DNA of 64,000 nucleotides. It comes from Lepidostoma basale (lineage: Eukaryota; Arthropoda; Insecta; Trichoptera; Lepidostomatidae). Positions 1 through 9,307 of this stretch are shown in pieces. The notes below the pieces were generated by a model. The model searched no databases. It was not told the origin of the DNA and saw nothing but the letters and a program-made list of their open reading frames with translations. The number at the start of each line of letters is the position of its first letter. The first letter of the stretch is position 1. The position numbers and the translations under genes are program-made. Where the stretch lies: contig JAHDVF020000510.1 of assembly GCA_022606425.2 (NCBI GenBank), positions 648,566-712,565 of the forward strand. The letters are read 5' to 3'.

Positions 1-128
1 CATGTGTCCAAATCATCTTAATGTTCCTTTCATTTACTATTAGTTCATTACACTTTCATTCGCATCGCATTATCTTCCTATCATTCACAGATTTTTAACA
101 CATTCGTCTAAGAGATCTCATTTTGATC
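1..128 (-). mobile_element. RTE-1 LINE 3' fragment, cut by window edge
   Basis: The reverse strand encodes remnants of the RTE-1 C-terminus (motifs such as SLRRMCG and LRWFGHMER, recognisable in many copies in this window). The copy runs off the left edge and is broken at about 128 by a short hAT-end-like bit (about 130-160) that matches the left end of the element at 15127. Confidence 0.7.
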
Positions 129-165
129 TCGTTTCTAAACTTTTTTGTCCCATAGACTAATTTAT

Positions 166-515
166 ACAACGAGTCATACACGCACGTCGATTCTTCCGAC
201 TTTTAACATGGCCAACCTTTAAATTTTGATTAATTTGGTCATGCCATGTTTTCCTCGGTCTACCTCGACTCCGTACTCTGTTTACATCGTTAACGTACAT
301 CTTAACCATGCACTCCATTTGTCAGAACCAACGCAGCGATCCTTTCATAATTCTATTCATAATACCTTCTTCCGCTCTACATTCCTTTCTTATATCAGCA
401 TTTGAGATTCGTTTGATTGATCACACATACGTCTCAGGGACCTCATCTCTACCGCTTTTATTCTGCTCTCATCTTTCTTCCGTCAGTTCCATGATTCGCT
501 TCCATACATGAGGGG
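166..515 (-). mobile_element. RTE-1 LINE fragment
   Basis: Reverse strand matches the RTE-1 C-terminal region (GRPRKTW-like, then the HMER and RRMCG blocks), with several frame breaks. It lacks the GTTA tail and ends where the family reads into the YGSEAW block. It is a dead copy next to a second fragment of the same family. Confidence 0.7.
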
Positions 516-760
516 TGATAATACAAGTTATTCAAATGTGAATGCACAATACAAAGTGATAGCGAATATAGAAGAAAATTGTTTCGCTTAACGAGTGTTT
601 CACATATGGAGTAAGATTCTGGACTGAATTATTTTCGTACTTTCTCGACACCAGAACTTGCAATTCATCTCCTTTATCTGAAACGCGAACTGGGAAAGTT
701 TCTTTATACAATGCGTATTTTCGACACTTGATCAAATGAAATGTGCGAATATCAGACAAT
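516..760. other. No recognisable gene or repeat
   Basis: AT-rich sequence between an RTE-1 fragment and the inverted-repeat element that starts near 761. The only open frame is short and has no family features. Confidence 0.5.
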
Positions 761-913
761 AAATTATCGATAAAAATGCGTTTTTTTTTTAAAGTTACCT
801 ATTTAAGAAATAAGGACGCTTTATTTTTTTTAAATTGATAAAATAATCTTCGTTTTTTTAATGTATTTTTGTTCTCTTCAATTAAGCGGCGTATTTTCTT
901 CAATGTAGTCTCA

Positions 914-1200
914 TTGCATGCAGAACCAAACTGCCTCTGTTGATGCCGGTGGGGAGAGCAATCAAACTGCTGAACACGATCGCTTCGGAGATCGATGTCT
1001 TTCATATTCGTGAAAGTACGTTCAGAAGACAAATACTCTTGACTTTGGAGAGTATATTGTATTCCTTATGTCGAACCATCTCTCAGGCGTTCCTGATATT
1101 ATATATTTATTATATTTTACTTGTTTTCAATACATGTCTTAAACTATAATAATTGTTTGTAATATCTTTTGAGAAAATAAACTGATTTGATTTGATTTGA
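914..1200 (+). mobile_element. Jockey-A LINE 3' end
   Basis: Encodes the end of the Jockey-A ORF (VMPVGRAIKLLN and LLTLESILYS-type motifs), then a short 3' UTR ending GAGAAAATAAACTGATT and TGATT repeats. It is 5' truncated and closely matches the copies at 8395-9295 and 38800-39405. Confidence 0.8.
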
Positions 1201-1379
1201 AAGCTAGAAAGTCAAGTTAGCTAAAAAATAAATAAAACTAACAATATCGAAGAGAAAACTATTAAACAAAAATTTTTTTTTACGGTATTGTAAAATAAGA
1301 ATCTTTTTTTAAATTTTAGATCTATAACATTAAAATTGGTTAATTAATACGATTGAAAAAACTTTTTATTATATTGTTT

Positions 1380-1512
1380 TATTATATTATGACATGTTAT
1401 GTGAATAAAAAAATATACCTAATAAAACTTCTAGAAAAACATAATTTTTTTCATTTGTATTAATTATTTAATATGGAGTTTTACATCATTGTTCAAAAAA
1501 CAATAAATAAAT
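1380..1512 (+). repeat. PLE/foldback-type repeat fragment
   Basis: Shares the block TAATAAAACTTCTAGAAAAA and the following Met-less AT-rich segment with the foldbacks at 43195-43350 and 44205-44495. A degraded GACATGTT remains at its left side, where the other copies have GAAACATGTC. Confidence 0.5.
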
Positions 1513-1729
1513 TAAAATTGGTGCTTTGAGGTAGACTTTTTTTATATGTTTCATTAAATTTCATGATTTAATCTAAAAAAATAAAATGGGTCTATCTGTT
1601 TTCGTTGTCAGGATTTCCCAAAAAAAAAAAATTCGTTTTTCAATTAAAAAAAAATAAAGCGCCCCTATTTCTTTAGTAAGTAACTTTAAAAAAATGCATT
1701 TTTATCGATAATTTTTTGTTTAATATTAG

Positions 1730-2590
1730 CACATTTCTACTATTTTGGACCCAAACTATATAACATAATAAACAAAACTATAAACGATCCACAAAAAATA
1801 GAAACGGGTTACCCCAGTTCGGAGGTATTAAAACCATGTAGGTACTTGGTAAATGATCAATAAATAAATAAATAAACATTTCGTTTGATTAAGTGTCGAA
1901 ACTACACATTTTATATAGTTTATTGGATGTAACACGAAAACTTTTCTACGGCGCCCTTGAGATGATAAATTCATAAAAATGGCGTCATCCAATCTATTGT
2001 GTAATCTCCATTGTACAATAATTATTATATTCACACATGTTATTGTATGATGAGAAAGCGGCAAGAAAAATATTTGTACGTGTCAGAAGTGACGGGAAGT
2101 TAATTAAATAGTCGGGGCCGAGTTATCTCGGAGGATAGAGCGAGGCGGACACATCACGCGATGCACAGTTTCTCATATAATTGGAAATGCCAATCTCACC
2201 CCCTCCCCACCGGCACCCGTCTTGCTAGCTGCATTTGGATCCGGTTAGCGCTTGCCGGTAGCATTTCGGTTCCCCTTCGGGTCAAACGTGCATGGTTAAC
2301 AATTTACATCAAAACGTCAAATGTACCCCATTATTTGCAGCGAGTAGGTACCGAAATAAAAAGTATACCTTCTTATTTGCTCCCTTTAGTTAAAAAAAAT
2401 ATTATATACTCGTCATTGAGATCGTGAAAACATGTGAAATAAATTTATTTACTTCAAAACAAAATAGAACAGACCTACCTAAGGTCTGAAAGAAAAATCC
2501 ATATGAATGAAAGCAATGTTCGTATGTATAGGACTGATAGACTCGACAAATTAATACTGAACCGATTTCGATGAAATTTTCAACAATAAC
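1730..2590. other. Unassigned intergenic sequence
   Basis: Includes a short (AAAT)n run near 1860 and a slightly GC-richer block at 2100-2290. I see no coding signal or recognised repeat in it. Confidence 0.4.
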
Positions 2591-2596
2591 AATTAT

Positions 2597-2650
2597 AATG
2601 GCGATAGACTACCTATCTATCACACGTCATGAGAATCAATAGCTAAAACA
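2597..2650 (+). repeat. SINE 3' fragment
   Basis: ATGGCGATAGACTACCTATC and the following GTCATGAGAATCAATAGCTA match the 3' body of the tRNA-derived SINE seen whole at 14606 and 37793. The tRNA head is missing. Confidence 0.5.
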
Positions 2651-2814
2651 ATTATATAGTTATTTGAACCAATTTGGGGTTTGTTATAGAGTTGTTTTGA
2701 AAATATGCATATCTAATTAGGTATGTAATTTTGAGGTTGCAGACTACTTGGACGCATCTGTGTATGGATGACGCATGTTTGTAATCTTTATAAATAAATA
2801 AATGAAATGAAATA

Positions 2815-3112
2815 ATTGTATCTCAATAGAGACGAAGATGTAAATTGTTTTAGAAACAGAATATGGTAGTCGAGGCGTTTTACGGGACTTATGACCTGTC
2901 ATTGGTTGGGTCAAGCGATCACTTTATGTTAACAACATTCCCCATTCCGCCCTTCTTACGACCACCACGTCTGACAAATTTTTGGAATTTGTATATATGC
3001 TTCTATCTTAAAACATATCACATTTTAGGACAATCTACATTAGCGCCATCTATTAAGATTATTTGTAAGCATTAAGCAGAAAATCTTTATTAATGCAATG
3101 TGAAAGGCTTAC
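2815..3112 (+). mobile_element. M1 MITE copy
   Basis: Starts with TATCTCAATAGAGACGAAG and continues through blocks (GGACTTATGACCTGTCATTG, CATTCCCCATTCC, AGCGCCATCTATTAAGATTA) that are shared with 13552-13798, 40055-40180 and 41790-42115. It has no coding capacity. Confidence 0.65.
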
Positions 3113-3129
3113 GCAATTATCACACTTTA

Positions 3130-3375
3130 TCAGCCTTCCTGGGTGTCTCTTGTTTTAGGTTTTTCATCTTTGATTTTTTTTTGTAATTCTTGTGTTTTCT
3201 ATGCGGTCTAAATGATCCTTTCAGAAGTACCTTCTGCTTCTTTCCCACCTCACTATATTTTCAACTCCACACACTTATCTGATCGTCTCATTTCTGATCC
3301 GAACTCTGAGGGTTCTACCTGCGATGGAGCGTAGGGTTATCATTTCTGCTACTCTGAGAAGATTCTTGGTTATAT
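3130..3375 (-). mobile_element. RTE-2 LINE C-terminal fragment
   Basis: The reverse strand reads LRVAEM..TLRSIAGRTLR..RIRNETIR, then VENIVRW and a YF..DHLDRI remnant. This matches, with stops, the end of the intact RTE-2 ORF at 9434-12250. Confidence 0.65.
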
Positions 3376-3404
3376 TGGTATCGGCTGTACTTCTATCTCA
3401 TATA

Positions 3405-3954
3405 AAACAAAGTTTAATTTTATTTATTTTAATAATAAATTTTGTCTTAAATACATAAATCAATTTAAACTGCTTCTTTTTAGTCCTATAACAGTCTCGG
3501 GTGGTGGTGGGAACCTTATATATGCTTCTTTTTAGACCGAGCTTTGCTAGTTGGATATTTTCAATTAACCCCTCGGTACACACTTTCCTTCAATTTAAAA
3601 TCGATGAACAACCCCGAGTGCTTTATTTACCAAGACGAGCGACCGGAAACCCACTAGTATTTCCGCTACTTCCCTTTTCTATTCTGCGAGCCGGGACCGG
3701 AACAGGAAGACATAATTTCCCTCCAAACGAATCGTATTCATTTACACGTAAGACCTGCGAACAATCCCTTTTAAATTATATAAATTGAAACCTGGGTTAT
3801 ATGAGGGTTTTCTCAGTTTCCCTATTCAGTGGTAGAGATGACTCAATTCCGATTCTTTTTTCTTTAAACTTTTCCTTTGTCATTTCTTATATTTTCTGAC
3901 AGGAACACTATTTAAACATATGTTTTTGGGGCCATATAAGTATGCCTGTTAAAC
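3405..3954. other. Unassigned sequence
   Basis: No recognised repeat. Short open frames overlap on both strands without family motifs. Confidence 0.35.
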
Positions 3955-4448
3955 AGCTTTCGGAAAAATGAGTTACATATTAAAAAAACCGAAAAAGAAA
4001 AGTTAATGAAGCTTGTGTGCTGTCAGTTGCAACTGATGGCCTCGAAATTGTAACATTGTTCAAATATAGTACCGAGAAACTAAGAGTGACCCAAAGAGCC
4101 ATGGAAAGAGCCATGTTAGGAATAAGCCTAAGAGACAGATTCAGAAACGATACGATGAGAGAAAAAGCAAGGGTCACTGACATCATCCACCGGGTTGCGA
4201 CTCTAAAGTGGCAATGGGCAGGTCACGTAGCCAGAAGCTCAAACGAAAAATGGACAAGTAGACTGCTGAATTGAAGACTGTGGACGGCAAATAGAAGTGC
4301 GACCGCAAAAACGGTGGAAGGATGACCTGAACATGCATGTCGGAATAATCTGGATGCAGTCTGCACAAGACAGAGTGGCGTGGAAGTGAATGGAGGATTC
4401 CTTTGTTTACGACTGGACGGGAATAGGCTGAAGAAGAAGAAGAAGTAA
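3955..4448 (+). mobile_element. RTE-3 LINE 3' end
   Basis: The forward frame encodes EKLRVTQRAMERAMLGISLR, then TDIIHRVATLKWQWAGHVAR. A frame break follows, and the copy ends in GGCTGAAGAAGAAGAAGAAG, the microsatellite-like 3' tail. It is 5' truncated and homologous to 35025-35575 and 57000-57650. Confidence 0.75.
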
Positions 4449-4737
4449 GCCTGCAGTCGTACTTTATATTAGATGGCCCTATCAAAGACACCAGATAATG
4501 CCTTAACAAGGTGAAACATGTCATTCCCATAAAACATAGTAATACTTCTCAAAAACCATTCCCATTCGTATTTATTAGTTAATAAGTGTGAATATTGATA
4601 AAATAATCGTCATTTTGGGAAAAATGTTCTCAAGAATGAAAATCACTATGTTTTAAATCATAATTATGGAATTTCACAGAGTTAACGTCACTAAAATTAA
4701 GGTGCTGACTTATACATGTTTCTTTTTTTAAATGAAC

Positions 4738-4970
4738 TAACTAATAAACACGCCGTCTCCTCGAAGAGGTAGGCACCACAAATCTGTTCTTTTCTGACAT
4801 ACTACTCTCGATTCCTCAACATTCATACATCTTGTCATGCACGAACGTCGGTTTCTCCGACTGCTCGCGTGGCCGACATTCAAAATTTGATTTATTTGAT
4901 CGTGACACGTTTTCCTCGGTCTTCCTTTATTTATAGTTCCGTTTACATAGTTAATTTATACTTTATTTGC
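4738..4970 (-). mobile_element. RTE-1 LINE 3' end
   Basis: Begins with the complement of the GTTA tail and the CGCCGTCTCC block, then the complement of the C-terminal coding end (RTW..QIN, GRPRKTW region). It is truncated after about 230 bp. Confidence 0.65.
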
Positions 4971-5125
4971 ATTATTTACCATATAAATAAAGATTTATTT
5001 TGGAACGTTTATGATTTTGTAATAACAAATATTATGATTTAATTTAAAATTTAAAATAATAATTTAAAGTTATTATTGGGATTCAGGTAATTACTTACAA
5101 CGAAGGCAATAAATCAAAGATTGTA

Positions 5126-5750
5126 GAGTAATCGTCACGTAAGGATGCCAATACTAACACATAAACAAATAATATGTGTAAAATGAAGGTATGTAAATGT
5201 GTTGGTAAAATCTCATCGTTTGATTGGTTAACGGCGTTCCCGCCAGTATTTGCCGCGCACGTCAGTACGTTTCCATTTTCCAACCCTCGAGACGAGTGCA
5301 TGTTTGATTGTTCCAGAAAAAACAGAAAAAATACGGTGACCACTATGGAAGCAACTACGAAACTGGGAAAAGGGAGGCCTTTGTGTGGACGAACGAAGAA
5401 AATCGTCTTAAATGTTTTTAAATACTTCCAGAATAAACGTGAAGCGTTGATGGAGGTAATTATTAAATGTTAAAAGACTAAATATTAATTTAAATAGAAA
5501 TGGTAAAATAATTTATGTAAAAACATAATTAATTTATAATCAAATGATTTTCGGAATCGAATGATTAGAAATTGTTCTTAATTAAATAAATAATTAGAGA
5601 ATAACGATTATAGATAATACAAATATCTATTTTGTTTAAATGTTCTTTGATTGCAAATCGTAATTTAAAATCAAATGTTAAATACAAAATTTTATACTTT
5701 CACAATATGGTCACCCTATCGGCGTTGGCATCCTTATATGACGACCAGTC
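5126..5750 (+). mobile_element. TA-flanked DNA transposon with transposase first exon
   Basis: Its ends are inverted repeats: left GAGTAATCGTCACGTAAGGA, right (reverse complement) GACTGGTCGTCATATAAGGA, both followed by TGCCAA. Each end is flanked by TA (5124-5125 and 5751-5752), which fits the IS630/Tc1/mariner group. Inside is a 37-codon ATG-initiated exon ending at a GTAATT donor, but no DDE domain. It is an internally deleted, non-autonomous copy. Confidence 0.6.
5345..5455 (+). CDS. Transposase-like first exon (37 codons)
   Basis: An ATG opens 37 codons with basic content and the segment RTKKIVLNVFKYFQNKREAL, which resembles the N-terminal helix-turn-helix start of DDE_3-type transposase-derived insect proteins. 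The frame meets GAG|GTAATT at 5455/5456, a plausible phase-0 donor. No downstream exon survives within the element. The family call is from memory and tentative. Confidence 0.4.
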
Positions 5751-5999
5751 TACTTGACGTTAATTTTATTTGATTATTTATATTTTATTTATTTTTAATT
5801 GCTTTGAGATTGCTCAAAGTTATATTTCTATTATTAACATGCAAAATTTCAACGCGAATATCTTTATTAATATTTTTTTTACAAAGTATAGCGAATATAC
5901 TCGTAGAAGATATTATAAAATTGTTTACAAATATGTTCAGTTTTGACAGATGTTATAAAGATTTAAGAAATCTTGTAATTCGTGTAGTAAAGTGTTGTA

Positions 6000-6075
6000 T
6001 ATAAAAAGTATACATAAAAAAGACAAATAAAACATCTACAACACAAAGTATGGCGAACATAGAAGAAAAATAATA
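6000..6075 (-). repeat. PLE-foldback arm fragment
   Basis: The reverse complement carries the TTCGCCATACTTTGTGTTGT and AGATGTTTTATTTGTCTTTT block, shared with 32698-32945, 33683-33815 and 46740-46895. Confidence 0.5.
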
Positions 6076-6082
6076 ATTAAAT

Positions 6083-6275
6083 AAAACGATGTTTTTTAAC
6101 TACTTCCACTTTTGTCTTTATTTAGACAGCGACCGGTTTCGCCAGGCTCGCTGACATCGACAGACTGGTAACAATATTGTAAACTTAGTCCTTTATATAC
6201 ATACAGATCAGGGGTGGTAAACATGATTCTAAGACAAAAGTGGAAGTAGTTAAAAAACATCGTTTTATTTCATTA
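6083..6275. mobile_element. FB foldback repeat (degraded right arm)
   Basis: The left arm (AAAACGATGTTTTTTAACTA, CTTCCACTTTTGTCTTTATT, AGCGACCGGTTTCGCCAGGC) reappears inverted, in part, at 6232-6275. The fully palindromic version is at 48118-48358. Confidence 0.6.
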
Positions 6276-6732
6276 TTATTTAAAATGAACTCCCATCAAG
6301 AGATTTCAGTAAAATCATTTGATTATAGAAGAAAAAGAAAACCATCTTTAAAATATACTATTATATCTTTATCATTATTTCTTTTTTTTTCAAATTTCAA
6401 AAATCTTCACAGGCTTCCCATGTCGGGTTTGGGGGTAGTGGGAAATTCTTTGATATATTTTTCACCGGCAAGCGAAAGGGAGAAGGTAAAAATGTAATCA
6501 CAGTGTCTCCTTTGACGTAGTCAAAGTCTCACTCATTAACGGCTCTTGACCCCAAGCCACCCTTTCATCCCCCTCTCTTGACTCACGCCGGGCTCAGTAT
6601 TTGCCTCCTGATGGTGAAGGACGAACTAAAGGTGGCATTCATACAAGGCTATTCAGAGCGTCTGCAAGCATTCAAATCTTTAGAAATGTTGTATCATTCA
6701 TTGTGTATTTCAATACGACATTAGATCAACTA
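6276..6732. other. Unassigned sequence
   Basis: No repeat or coding signal recognised. A GC-richer block lies at 6540-6610. Confidence 0.35.
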
Positions 6733-7715
6733 ACTAACTAACTAACCATCACGATGGATCGCCACATTGTTCTACCCTGCCATAATTCTCGCGCCTCTTC
6801 TACATTTACACATCGCGAGATGCACGCTCGTCGATTGTTCTTACTTCGAACATGGCCGCCATTCATGCCATGTCTTCCTTGGCCTTCCTCGACGTCTTTT
6901 CCTATTCACAAACAAACAAACAAACCATCACGCTGTTTCCCCGCAGGGGTAGGCAGAGAGAATGGACCGCCGCACTACTCTATCCTGGCAAACCTCTCTA
7001 GATTCCTCCACATTCATAAAACGAGTCATACACGCTCGTCGATTCCTCCGACTTCTAACATGACCACCTTTGATTAATTTGGTCATGCCATGTTTTCCTC
7101 GGTTTGCCTCAACTCCGTACCCCATTCACATCATTACCGTTTACTTTCTTAACCATTTTTTCTCCATCCATGAATTCCATATGTCCGAACCAACACTACT
7201 TGTATCCTATTCACATTACTTGTATATATCTTTTTAACCATTCTTCCTTCATCCATTCGTTCCATATGTCCAAACCATCGTAGTGACCATTTTTTAATTT
7301 TATTTATCACGCATTCATCCGCCTTACATTCCTTTCGAACTTCATCATTAGATAGTCTATCATACATTATTATTCCGCACATTCTTCTCAGTGACCTCAT
7401 TTCTACGGCATTTATCCTAATTTAATCCTTCTTCTGCCAACTCCAAGCTTCACTTCTATACATACGGGACTAGAACTCCATTGTGCACTGCCATCTTTGC
7501 TTCAGTCGATATATTTCTATTTGCGGTAATACTTTGAGTGCACCATTTATTTTGTTTCCAGCTCCAACCCTTCTTCCGATATCTTTTTTCATTCTTCCAT
7601 CTCTTGTAAACATGCTTCCCAGATAAACAAATTCGGTTACTTGCTCTAATTTCTCACCTTTTGCACTTATGTCACAATCCGTCATACATTCTTCCTTTTT
7701 GAATACCATAACTTA
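6733..7715 (-). mobile_element. RTE-1 LINE copy interrupted by a second RTE-1 insertion
   Basis: The outer copy starts with the complement of the (GTTA)n tail at 6733 and runs to about 6910. It resumes at 7205 and continues to about 7715 through the HMERM, SLRRMCG and VYLGSMF blocks. The reverse frame is broken in several places. The interruption is the insert at 6911-7204. Confidence 0.75.
6911..7204 (-). mobile_element. RTE-1 insert with (GTTT)n tail and 11 bp target duplication
   Basis: A 294 bp 5'-truncated copy whose 3' end is the complement of (GTTT)n. The outer element's sequence TCCTATTCACA occurs on both sides (6900-6910 and 7205-7215), as expected from target-primed reverse transcription. 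Confidence 0.7.
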
Positions 7716-7754
7716 AGTTAGGGGGGACAAAGTCAGGACCAAAAAAGTTGTGAG

Positions 7755-8225
7755 GTATTAACTAACTAACTAACTAACTTACCATCACGCCGTCTCCCCG
7801 GAGGGGTAGGCAGAAATAATCGAACGCCACACTGTTCTGTCCTGACATACGTCTCTCGCTTCCTCATGCACGCACGTCGATTTTTCCGACTCCTCACGTG
7901 ACCGACATTCAATATTTGATTCAATATTTTCCTCGGCTTTCCTCTATTTCTAGCTCCGTTCACGCCGTTTACATATACCTTCTTTACCATTCTGTCATCA
8001 CTCATTCTTTCCATGTGTCCAAACCATCTTAATGACCCTTTCCTTATTTTGTTCATAACACTTTCATTCGCACCACATTCACTTCTTATACTTGCATTTT
8101 TCACTCTATCATATACAGATTTGCCACACATTCGTCTTAGAGATCTCATTTCTACTGCATAATATATTCTAATTTCATCCTTTTTTTGCCAGTTCCATGC
8201 ATCACTTCCATACTTTTGCACCTTT
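7755..8225 (-). mobile_element. RTE-1 LINE 3' end
   Basis: The complement of (GTTA)n and the CGCCGTCTCCCCGGAGG block is followed by an almost open reverse frame (RSLRRMCGKSVYDRV, SLRWFGHMERMS). A small deletion removes part of the GRPRKTW block. It is highly similar to 63501-64000 and 16686-17262. Confidence 0.8.
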
Positions 8226-8545
8226 TTGACTATAATACACTTTGTCACTCATTATAAAAACAAATCAATAACATTCACAAAGCTTAAAAAAAAAACACGG
8301 CTATCCGTGAAATCTGCAAGGGGGAAGAAATTGTCAGAATGCCCACGAGCAGATGATGGATCTATCCAGAATCCCGAAAGATGCACCAGATTCCTCATCA
8401 AATCAAATCAAATCAAATCAAATCAGTTTATTTTCTCAAAAGACATTACAAACATTTTTTATAGTTTAAGGCATCTATTGAGAACAGGTAAAACATAAGG
8501 AATACTCGTATATAATACCAGGAACGCATGAGAGATGGTTCGACA

Positions 8546-9241
8546 TTAGGAATACAAAATACTCTCCAAAGTCAAGAGTATTTGTCTTCTGAATGTACTT
8601 TCACGAATATGAAAGACATCGATCTCCGAAGCGATCATGTTCAGCAGTTTGATTGCTCTCCCCACCGGCATCACCAGAGGCAGGTTGGTTCTGCATGCTG
8701 GGAGATAAAACAGTCTGTGCTGACGCTGTCGAAGATAGCCATCCGGAACATAAAGATGGATAGCCTCCAAGATGACGGAGTTCTCAAAGAATCCCCTGAT
8801 AAGTCTGAAGAAATGGGTAAGTGTGCACCCATCCCTTCTTATCTGTAAACTATTGGTCCCCAGCATGCCCAAGAGGAATGCAGTGGGATAAAGCCACGGA
8901 TAGCTACCAAACTCCCTCATGTAGAGATATCTCAGAAATCTTTTCTGAACCCTCTCTAACATGAGCGAGTATCTCGCCTCGTGGGGACTCCATATCACCG
9001 AGCCACACTCGAGCCGGCTCCGGACCAATGAGTTGTACAAAATTCGCAAAACATAGGGATTCTTGAAAACTCTACCAGTTCGGAGAATAAATCCCAACAT
9101 TTTCAGTGCAACTCCACATATTCTCTCGATGTAAGCATGGAAAGTCAGCCTACTTTCATAAACGATACCAAGATCCTTTATCGTTGAAACACGCTTAAGT
9201 TGCTGGTTATCCATTGTGTATCTGTAATAAACAGTACGCAA
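8546..9241 (-). CDS. Jockey-A ORF2 C-terminal piece
   Basis: The open frame of 231 codons covers the post-RT part of a CR1/Jockey-superfamily polyprotein (IKDLGIVYESRLTF, LYNSLVRSRLECGSVIW, ERVQKRFLRYLYMREFG, CRTNLPLVMPVGRAI). It is the continuation of the frame at 12317-12625, interrupted by the RTE-2 element. It is a transposon ORF, not a host gene. Confidence 0.75.
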   Translation of the reverse strand: MRTVYYRYTMDNQQLKRVSTIKDLGIVYESRLTFHAYIERICGVALKMLGFILRTGRVFKNPYVLRILYNSLVRSRLECGSVIWSPHEARYSLMLERVQKRFLRYLYMREFGSYPWLYPTAFLLGMLGTNSLQIRRDGCTLTHFFRLIRGFFENSVILEAIHLYVPDGYLRQRQHRLFYLPACRTNLPLVMPVGRAIKLLNMIASEIDVFHIRESTFRRQILLTLESILYS

Positions 9242-9307
9242 TGCTCTCGTAAAAGATAAAATTACGCATTTAGAGATATTGAAATAAATTTGATTGGTTT
9301 TACTCCA

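Larger units (their letters stand above)
761..1712. mobile_element. DNA-transposon-like element with about 70 bp inverted ends
   Basis: The stretch at 761-831 (TTATCGATAAAAATGC then a T-run, AAAGTTAC, AAGAAATA, CGCTTTATTTTT) is repeated in reverse complement at about 1645-1712 with a few mismatches. The interior has no transposase. It contains a Jockey-A LINE tail and a PLE-type fragment, so it is an old non-autonomous element with later insertions. Confidence 0.5.
4978..5996. repeat. Repeat with a filled DNA-transposon insertion; empty paralogue at about 28050-28290
   Basis: The flanks at 4978-5123 and 5753-5850 match 28050-28290 almost continuously, whereas here they are separated by the 625 bp element at 5126-5750. 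The paralogue therefore acts as an unoccupied site. Confidence 0.65.

Noticed and set aside
5174..5344. N-terminal extension of the transposase-like exon (57 codons before the inner ATG)
   Set aside because: The text before 5345 is not conserved in type with the following basic segment, and the inner ATG gives the expected start; kept only 5345-5455.
8397..8425. Direct repeat array AAATC as a CRISPR-like or satellite array
   Set aside because: It is the complement of the TGATT-repeat tail found on every Jockey-A copy.
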